Below are positions 33,276-38,055 of a stretch of 38,055 nucleotides of DNA, piece by piece (position 1 is the stretch's first letter; each line of letters begins with the position of its first letter). The DNA is from an uncultured Collinsella sp. (lineage in GTDB: Bacteria; Actinomycetota; Coriobacteriia; Coriobacteriales; Coriobacteriaceae). A model generated the notes under the pieces. It searched no databases and was not told where the DNA came from. It worked only from the letters and a program-made list of their open reading frames with translations. Position numbers and translations under genes: made by a program. The DNA is taken from contig CAAERJ010000053.1 in NCBI GenBank assembly GCA_900758375.1, forward strand, positions 1-38,055. Direction: 5' to 3'.

Positions 33276-33339
33276 TGTTGACGTGTTTACATCGACCAAG
33301 AGAGGATAGCGCATTTCAGTCGTTGTTGACGTGTTAACA
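33276..33339. promoter_or_regulatory. Duplicated operator-like sites between fabH and birA
   Basis: TGTTGACGTGTTTACA (33276-33291) and TGTTGACGTGTTAACA (33324-33339) are near-palindromes 48 bp apart; the direct match extends two bases further left (GTTGTTGACGTGTT). On the minus strand TATCCT (33304-33309) lies between them as a possible -10 for fabH. One regulator may control fabH and birA together. It matches no FapR or FabT site I recognise. Confidence 0.6.
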
Positions 33340-33433
33340 TTAAATTGTCCAAATGCGACAAAGGCTTCACATTGTGTCTATCTCTCGACACCATTGCGCG
33401 ATTGCCTTATTAACTTAGGAGGTAGCAGCCGTT

Positions 33434-34210
33434 ATGGATGCCAAATTAACGATCGTCGACGTAACCGGATCGACCAACGATGACCTGCTCGAGGCAGGAA
33501 AACAGGGTGCGCCGCACGGCACAGGACTTGCCGCCCGCGCGCAAACGGCAGGACGCGGCCGGCGCGGCCACAAGTGGGATTCAACCGCCGGCAACCTATT
33601 GCTTTCGATTGTCCTGCGTCCATGCGTTAATCCCGCAAAGTACTCTGGTCTTGCCGCCGTCAGCGGCCTAGCGGTGCTCGAAGCACTCGAAAAGCAGGGT
33701 CTTACAAACGAGATTGGCCTCAAATGGCCCAACGACCTGGTCGCGCGAGGACGCAAGCTCGGCGGCATTCTGGTCGAGGCCGCACGCGATAACGAAGGCA
33801 AACCTTTCGCCGTCTGCGGCATTGGTGTCAACGTAAACTACACGCCCCAAGAGGTGCCCGATGGCGGCCTGGCGGCAATTGGCCTCTCGGACCTCAACGA
33901 GAGCGTTCCCGCCGTCGACATGCTCCTCGATGAGGTCTATCACGCAGTTATAGACGCTGTAGATACCTGGGCAGAGCGCCTCAACGCCAAGAAAGAAGAC
34001 GCCGGTCCGCTCGCGCCCGTCCACGACGAATATATCGCTCACCTCAATTGGATCGGGAAGCACGTTATCGCCCGCTCCCCCGCTGGAGACGAGCTGGCAC
34101 GCGGAATCTTTAAAACCGTCGATGCCTTTGGTCGCGCGTGTATCGAAACGGAAGGCGGCGTGCGATCCTTCCATTTTGAGGAGGCATCGCTGCGTCCCTT
34201 GAGCGAATAG
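33434..34210 (+). CDS. birA: Biotin--[acetyl-CoA-carboxylase] ligase, single-domain
   Basis: 258 residues. VTGSTNDDLLEAG, ARAQTAGRGRRGHKW (biotinyl-AMP loop) and LKWPNDLVARGRKLGGIL, with the catalytic Lys, are the family motifs, and CGIGVNVNY follows. There is no N-terminal HTH, so unlike E. coli BirA it cannot be the repressor. It attaches biotin to AccB, encoded in the divergent operon. TAGGAGGT lies 10 nt upstream of ATG 33434. Confidence 0.95.
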   Translation: MDAKLTIVDVTGSTNDDLLEAGKQGAPHGTGLAARAQTAGRGRRGHKWDSTAGNLLLSIVLRPCVNPAKYSGLAAVSGLAVLEALEKQGLTNEIGLKWPNDLVARGRKLGGILVEAARDNEGKPFAVCGIGVNVNYTPQEVPDGGLAAIGLSDLNESVPAVDMLLDEVYHAVIDAVDTWAERLNAKKEDAGPLAPVHDEYIAHLNWIGKHVIARSPAGDELARGIFKTVDAFGRACIETEGGVRSFHFEEASLRPLSE

Positions 34211-34265
34211 GGCGCCGCAGCCACCTACTCGGCAGCATTACCCGGCAATCCAAACCTTCATTCAA

Positions 34266-34304
34266 AACAAAAGAGCCCCGCTACCGTAATGGCAGCGGGG
34301 CTCT
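34266..34304. terminator. Bidirectional terminator between birA and rpsJ
   Basis: AGAGCCCCGCT (34272-34282) pairs with AGCGGGGCTCT (34294-34304), with an inner CC/GG; on the minus strand TTTTGTTTT follows. It ends the str operon after rpsJ, and birA from the other side. Confidence 0.9.
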
Positions 34305-34325
34305 GTAAGCTATGAGCGATATCGC

Positions 34326-34634
34326 TTAGAGCTTGATGTCGATGTCGACGCCAGCGGGAAGGTCGAGACGCATGAGCGAATCAACGGTGCCCGAGGTGGG
34401 GTCGAGGATGTCGATGAGGCGCTTATGGGTGCGCATCTCGAACTGCTCACGGGAGTCCTTGTTCACGTGCGGCGAGCGGATAACCGTGTACAGGTTGCGC
34501 TCGGTGGGCAGGGGGACAGGACCGGAAACGCGAGCGCCGGTCTTCTGAGCGGTCTCGACGATGAGCTTCGCGGACTGATCGACGACCTCGTGATCATAGC
34601 CCTTGAGGCGAATGCGGATCTTCTGGGTAGCCAA
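34326..34634 (-). CDS. rpsJ: 30S ribosomal protein S10
   Basis: 102 residues: KIRIRLKGYDHEVVDQSA, GPVPLPTERNLYTVIRSPHV and EMRTHKRLIDIL are S10 signatures. S10 acts in the 30S head and, with NusB, in antitermination. It lies 60 nt after fusA, with a GCGAGA/TCTCGC hairpin (34653-34669) between. Here it ends the str operon instead of heading the L3 operon, and no tuf gene lies between. Confidence 0.97.
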   Translation of the reverse strand: MATQKIRIRLKGYDHEVVDQSAKLIVETAQKTGARVSGPVPLPTERNLYTVIRSPHVNKDSREQFEMRTHKRLIDILDPTSGTVDSLMRLDLPAGVDIDIKL

Positions 34635-34694
34635 CTTAAACCTCCAAAGAGTGCGAGAGATGTTCTCGCGGATTACGTAACAGGGAGCTCGAAC

Positions 34695-36794
34695 TTAGGC
34701 GTTCTTGCTCATGACCTCGTCCACGATGGACTTGGGCGCCGGCTCATAAGAGTCGAACTGCATCGTGTAGGATGCACGGCCCTGGGTCTGGGAGCGAAGG
34801 TCGGTAGCGTAACCGAACATCTCGCCCAGCGGCACCTTGGCACGGATGAGCTTGCTGTTCTTGCGATCCTCCATGCCCTCGATCTTGCCGCGGCGACCGG
34901 AGAGGTTGCCCATAACGTCGCCCATGTACTGCTCGGGGGTCTCGACCTCGACAGCCATGATCGGCTCGAGCAGCTGCGGATCAGACTTCTTGAGGGCGTC
35001 CTTGATCGCCATGGAACCGGCAATCTTGAAGGCGGCCTCGGAGGAGTCGACCTCGTGGTAAGAACCGTCGAACAGGGTGACCTTAACGTCGAGGACCGGG
35101 AAGCCGGCGATAACACCGGTGTTCAGGGCCTCCTGGATGCCCTTGTCGATGGACGGGATGTACTCCTTGGGCACGACGCCGCCGACGATAGCGTTGACGA
35201 ACTCGTAGCCGAAGCCCTCCTCCATCTTCTCGAGCTTGATGACGGCGTGGCCGTACTGACCGCGACCACCGGACTGACGGACGAACTTACCCTCAGCCTT
35301 CTCGACGTCGTGACCAGCGGTCTCGCGGTAGGCAACCTGGGGCTTACCGACGTTAGCGTCAACCTTGAACTCGCGGAGCAGACGGTCGACGATGATCTCG
35401 AGGTGCAGCTCGCCCATGCCGGCGATGATGGTCTGGCCGGTCTCGTGGTTGGTGGACACCTGGAAGGTCGGGTCCTCCTCGGCGAGCTTGGTCAGAGCCA
35501 GGGACATCTTGTCCTGCTCGGCCTTGGTCTTGGGCTCGATGGCAACGTCGATAACGGGCTTGGCGAACTCGATCTTCTCGAGGACGATCTCCTTGCCCTC
35601 GGAGCACAGGGTGTCACCGGTGGTGGAGTTCTTGAAGCCGACGCAAGCGACGATGTCGCCGGCAGCGGCGTCGTCACGGTCGATACGCTCGGCGGCGTTC
35701 ATCTCGAGGATGCGGCCGAGGCGCTCACGCTGACCGTTGGAAGCGTTGACCACGTAGGAGCCGGACTCGGCACGGCCGGAGTAAACGCGGACGTAGGTGA
35801 GCTTACCGACGAACGGGTCGGTCATGATCTTGAAGACCAGGCCGGAGAAGGGCTCGTCGAAGGAAGGATGACGCTGGATCTCCTCGCCGGTGTCCGGATC
35901 GGTACCGGTGACGGCCTCAACGTCGAGCGGGCTGGGCAGGTAGTCGACGACAGCGTCGAGCAGCTCCTGAACGCCCTTGTTCTTGTAGGCGGAGCCCACG
36001 AAGACGAGGTTGAGCTCGTTGGCCAGAACACCCTTGCGCAGAGCAGCCTTGAGCTCCTCGACGGTGAAGTCCTCCTCCATGAGGATCTTCTCCATGAGCT
36101 CGTCGTCAAAGCTGGCAGCAGCGTCGAGGAGCTCCTCGCGCTTGGTGGCAGCGATGTCAGCGAACTCAGCCGGGATCTCGTCCATCGGCTCGGGGTAGGT
36201 CATGCCCTTGTCGTCGGCCTTGAAGTCCCAAGCAGTCATGGTGACCAGGTCGATGACGCCCCAGAAGTTGTCCTCGGCGCCCATCGGGACCTGAGCGGCC
36301 ACGGCGTTGGCGTCGAGACGATCCTTCATGGTCTCGATAGCGTTGAAGAAGTCAGCGCCCACGCGGTCATACTTGTTGATGAAGGCGATGCGGGGGACGT
36401 TGAAGGTAGAAGCCTGACGCCAAACGGTCTCAGACTGGGGCTGAACGCCGGCAACGGCGTCGAAGACGGCGACAGCGCCATCGAGGACGCGCAGGCAGCG
36501 CTCGACCTCGGCGGTGAAGTCAACGTGGCCCGGGGTGTCGATGATCTGGATGCGGTAGTCGGTACCGTCCTTCTTCCAGAAGCACGTGGTAGCAGCGGAG
36601 GTAATGGTTACGCCGCGCTCCTGCTCCTGAACCATCCAGTCCATGGTGGCAGCGCCCTCATGGACCTCACCGATCTTGTGGGTCTTACCGGTGTAGTAAA
36701 GAATACGCTCGGTCGTGGTGGTCTTACCAGCATCGATGTGGGCCATGATGCCGATGTTACGGGTATCGGAAAGCTTGTACTTAGGCTTAGCCAT
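34695..36794 (-). CDS. fusA: Elongation factor G
   Basis: 699 residues, normal length. The G domain has AHIDAGKTTTTERIL (P-loop, Lys24), IDTPGHVDF and NKYDRVGAD. RETAGHDVEKAEGKFVRQSG and the tip loop of domain IV follow, and MFGYATDLRSQTQGRASYTM closes domain V. It drives translocation on the ribosome with GTP. It is 19 nt after rpsG. Confidence 0.98.
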   Translation of the reverse strand: MAKPKYKLSDTRNIGIMAHIDAGKTTTTERILYYTGKTHKIGEVHEGAATMDWMVQEQERGVTITSAATTCFWKKDGTDYRIQIIDTPGHVDFTAEVERCLRVLDGAVAVFDAVAGVQPQSETVWRQASTFNVPRIAFINKYDRVGADFFNAIETMKDRLDANAVAAQVPMGAEDNFWGVIDLVTMTAWDFKADDKGMTYPEPMDEIPAEFADIAATKREELLDAAASFDDELMEKILMEEDFTVEELKAALRKGVLANELNLVFVGSAYKNKGVQELLDAVVDYLPSPLDVEAVTGTDPDTGEEIQRHPSFDEPFSGLVFKIMTDPFVGKLTYVRVYSGRAESGSYVVNASNGQRERLGRILEMNAAERIDRDDAAAGDIVACVGFKNSTTGDTLCSEGKEIVLEKIEFAKPVIDVAIEPKTKAEQDKMSLALTKLAEEDPTFQVSTNHETGQTIIAGMGELHLEIIVDRLLREFKVDANVGKPQVAYRETAGHDVEKAEGKFVRQSGGRGQYGHAVIKLEKMEEGFGYEFVNAIVGGVVPKEYIPSIDKGIQEALNTGVIAGFPVLDVKVTLFDGSYHEVDSSEAAFKIAGSMAIKDALKKSDPQLLEPIMAVEVETPEQYMGDVMGNLSGRRGKIEGMEDRKNSKLIRAKVPLGEMFGYATDLRSQTQGRASYTMQFDSYEPAPKSIVDEVMSKNA

Positions 36795-36813
36795 GTTAGT
36801 TCCTTACCTTAAC

Positions 36814-37287
36814 TTACCAACGATAGTGAGAGAACGCGCGGTTGGCCTCGGCCATCTTGAAGACGTCCTCACGCTTCTTGACGGAAGCGCCCAGGCCGTT
36901 GGAGGCGTCGAGGATCTCGTTGGCGAGACGCTCGGCCATGGTCTTCTCCTTGCGAGCGCGGGAGAAGTTGACGATCCAGCGGATACCCAGAGCGGTGGAA
37001 CGACGGGAGTTGACCTCCATCGGGACCTGATAGGTAGCGCCACCGACACGCTTGGGCTTAACCTCGAGCGTGGGCTTGACGTTGTCCATAGCCTTCTTGA
37101 AGGTAGCGAGAGCGTCGCCACCCTCGGACTTCTCGGCAACGATCTCGAAAGCGGTGTAGACGATGCGCTCAGCGGTGGCCTTCTTGCCGTCAAGAAGGAC
37201 CTTGTTGATGAGCTGAGTCACCAGGCGGTTGTTGTAAACGGCGTCAGGCTGAACCTCACGACGATTAGCTGCTGCACGACGCGGCAT
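36814..37287 (-). CDS. rpsG: 30S ribosomal protein S7
   Basis: 157 residues with MPRRAAANRREVQPD, LINKVLLDGKKATAERIVY and the C-terminal MAEANRAFSHYRW. S7 nucleates the 30S head; in E. coli it represses its own operon. It is 73 nt after rpsL. Confidence 0.98.
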   Translation of the reverse strand: MPRRAAANRREVQPDAVYNNRLVTQLINKVLLDGKKATAERIVYTAFEIVAEKSEGGDALATFKKAMDNVKPTLEVKPKRVGGATYQVPMEVNSRRSTALGIRWIVNFSRARKEKTMAERLANEILDASNGLGASVKKREDVFKMAEANRAFSHYRW

Positions 37288-37360
37288 GTGAAATCTCCTT
37301 AAGTGTCTACCGTGCGGCGCTTAGGCGGCACACGGCGAAAGTATCAAAACGTTATCTGGC

Positions 37361-37738
37361 TTATTTGGCCTTGGGGCGCTTAGCACCGTACTTGGAACGG
37401 GCCTGCATACGGTTCTGGACCGGAGCAGCGTCGTAGGCGCCACGGATGACGTGATAACGGACACCAGGGAGGTCACGGACACGACCGCCGCGGACGAGCA
37501 CGATGGAGTGCTCCTGCAGGTTGTGGCCCTCACCCGGGATGTAAGCAGTAACTTCGATGCCGTTGACGAGGCGAACACGGGCAACCTTACGAAGAGCCGA
37601 GTTCGGCTTCTTGGGGCTCGTGGTGAAGACGCGGGTGCACACGCCGCGCTTCTGGGAGTTGTGCTGCAGAGCAGCGTTCTTGGACTTCTTGGGCACGGAA
37701 CGACGGCCCTGGCGAACCAGCTGGTTAATAGTAGGCAA
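37361..37738 (-). CDS. rpsL: 30S ribosomal protein S12
   Basis: 125 residues. PTINQLVRQGRRSVPKKSK, then KKPNSALRKVARVRL, with the Lys at the decoding site, and IPGEGHNLQEHSIVLVRGGR are S12 signatures. The start is TTG at 37736-37738, with GAAGGAG 6 nt upstream; no ATG or GTG fits. It is the first gene of the str operon. Confidence 0.98.
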   Translation of the reverse strand: MPTINQLVRQGRRSVPKKSKNAALQHNSQKRGVCTRVFTTSPKKPNSALRKVARVRLVNGIEVTAYIPGEGHNLQEHSIVLVRGGRVRDLPGVRYHVIRGAYDAAPVQNRMQARSKYGAKRPKAK

Positions 37739-37794
37739 AGCGTACTCCTTCTCGAATGATTCCAGCTTTCTGTAAAGTGCAACGGCTTGAATCG

Positions 37795-37812
37795 AGGGGT
37801 CAGCATCCCCCT
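37795..37812 (-). promoter_or_regulatory. Small hairpin in the rpsL leader
   Basis: AGGGG (37795-37799) pairs with CCCCT (37808-37812) in the 5' leader of the str operon, between the promoter and rpsL. It is a possible site for leader control; no function is shown. Confidence 0.3.
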
Positions 37813-37831
37813 ACGAAACACGCAGTTCGAT

Positions 37832-37860
37832 AGGATACGTGGCGTTAGCTGTGTCGTCAA
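37832..37860 (-). promoter_or_regulatory. Promoter of the str operon
   Basis: On the minus strand TTGACG (37855-37860) and TATCCT (37832-37837) are exactly 17 nt apart, giving a leader of roughly 85 nt before rpsL. This is the best promoter match in the window. The gap 37739-38055 otherwise holds the small hairpin and the structured element; no gene is seen. Confidence 0.65.
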
Positions 37861-37972
37861 CAGACCACGCCGCCGGGCGTTTCCTAAAATACCCACATTT
37901 CCGCAAAGCCTACACAAAAGGAATCCCTTTCTGTGCGCGGGGGCGGATTCCCGGACCGGGCGGCACAGGGGT

Positions 37973-38055
37973 TAAGTTTGCTGCTCTACAGTCCTGGCTC
38001 GCACGGAGGCCACATTAAGTGGCCTCCGGCTCGTGCGGAACTCGCGACAAACTTA
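37973..38055. repeat. Palindromic element with 67-nt core, copy 2 (cut by window end)
   Basis: Core 37981-38047 matches 20709-20775 in length and in all but eleven positions. The inner hairpin is GGAGGCCAC-ATTAA-GTGGCCTCC, with two base pairs changed on both sides relative to copy 1. Outer arms TAAGTTTG (37973-37980) and CAAACTTA (38048-38055) pair up to the last base of the window. It lies upstream of the str operon promoter, as copy 1 lies upstream of rplC. Confidence 0.9.

Noticed and set aside
34425..36812. A 795-codon open frame opposite fusA
   Set aside because: Antisense shadow of EF-G; low-complexity Leu/Val/Asp/Gly-rich translation with no domain.
1..38055. tRNA, rRNA or tmRNA genes
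   Set aside because: No cloverleaf with CCA end, TTCGA loop or rRNA-like stretch was recognised by eye; a dedicated scan could still find one.

Overview
The window looks like part of a chromosome from a high-GC Gram-positive bacterium of the class Coriobacteriia, most like Collinsella. This is inference from GC-rich third positions, a fused AccD-AccA, FabK as the enoyl reductase, the style of the ribosomal proteins and the many short GGGGAC-centred palindromes; no 16S gene is present to prove it.

Bases 1-8600 are accessory. They hold the end of hsdS and a complete hsdR (type I restriction), a DEDDh exonuclease, a decayed fragment of a DUF234-type ATPase, a 41-residue hydrophobic-basic peptide gene, an intact DUF234-type AAA ATPase behind a perfect 25-bp inverted repeat, an NCS2 purine permease and, divergent from it, a YheO/DauR-type regulator. 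Bases 8700-14140 carry a U32-family protein, an RluA-like pseudouridine synthase, a repeat-rich gap, and a Gfo/Idh/MocA oxidoreductase with a DeoR-type regulator.

Bases 14546-20400 (minus strand) are a ribosomal operon rplC-D-W-B, rpsS, rplV, rpsC, rplP, rpmC, rpsQ, rplN, rplX that stops at a strong terminator after rplX. The rest of the classical spc operon is not here, and rpsJ is not at its head: rpsJ ends the str operon (rpsL-rpsG-fusA-rpsJ) at the right edge. Between the two ribosomal blocks sit a phosphoglycerate-mutase-like phosphatase, a cation diffusion facilitator, an orphan PTS EIIC flanked by short direct repeats, a complete type II fatty acid operon (fabH-acpP-fabK-fabD-fabG-fabF-accB-fabZ-accC-accDA) and a divergent single-domain biotin ligase gene. 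The ligase would biotinylate AccB; AccB, AccC and AccDA make malonyl-CoA; FabD loads it on ACP; FabH starts and FabF, FabG, FabZ and FabK elongate.

The most interesting signals are non-coding. (1) A 67-nt core occurs twice (20709-20775 and 37981-38047), each time just upstream of a ribosomal operon and each time inside inverted arms. The arms of copy 1 are 49 bp and perfect, and paired bases co-vary between copies. (2) An array at 11947-12162 has six 15-nt repeats in alternating orientation at a 40-41-nt period. (3) A 26-nt motif is shared (23/26) by the rplC leader and the rplW-rplB gap. (4) Duplicated operator-like sites lie between fabH and birA, and a 10-bp-phased motif array lies upstream of the oxidoreductase/DeoR pair. 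(5) A family of palindromes with variable arms but a constant GGGGAC(A/G)G loop is scattered through the window, together with a fragment resembling the C-terminus of a REP-associated transposase.
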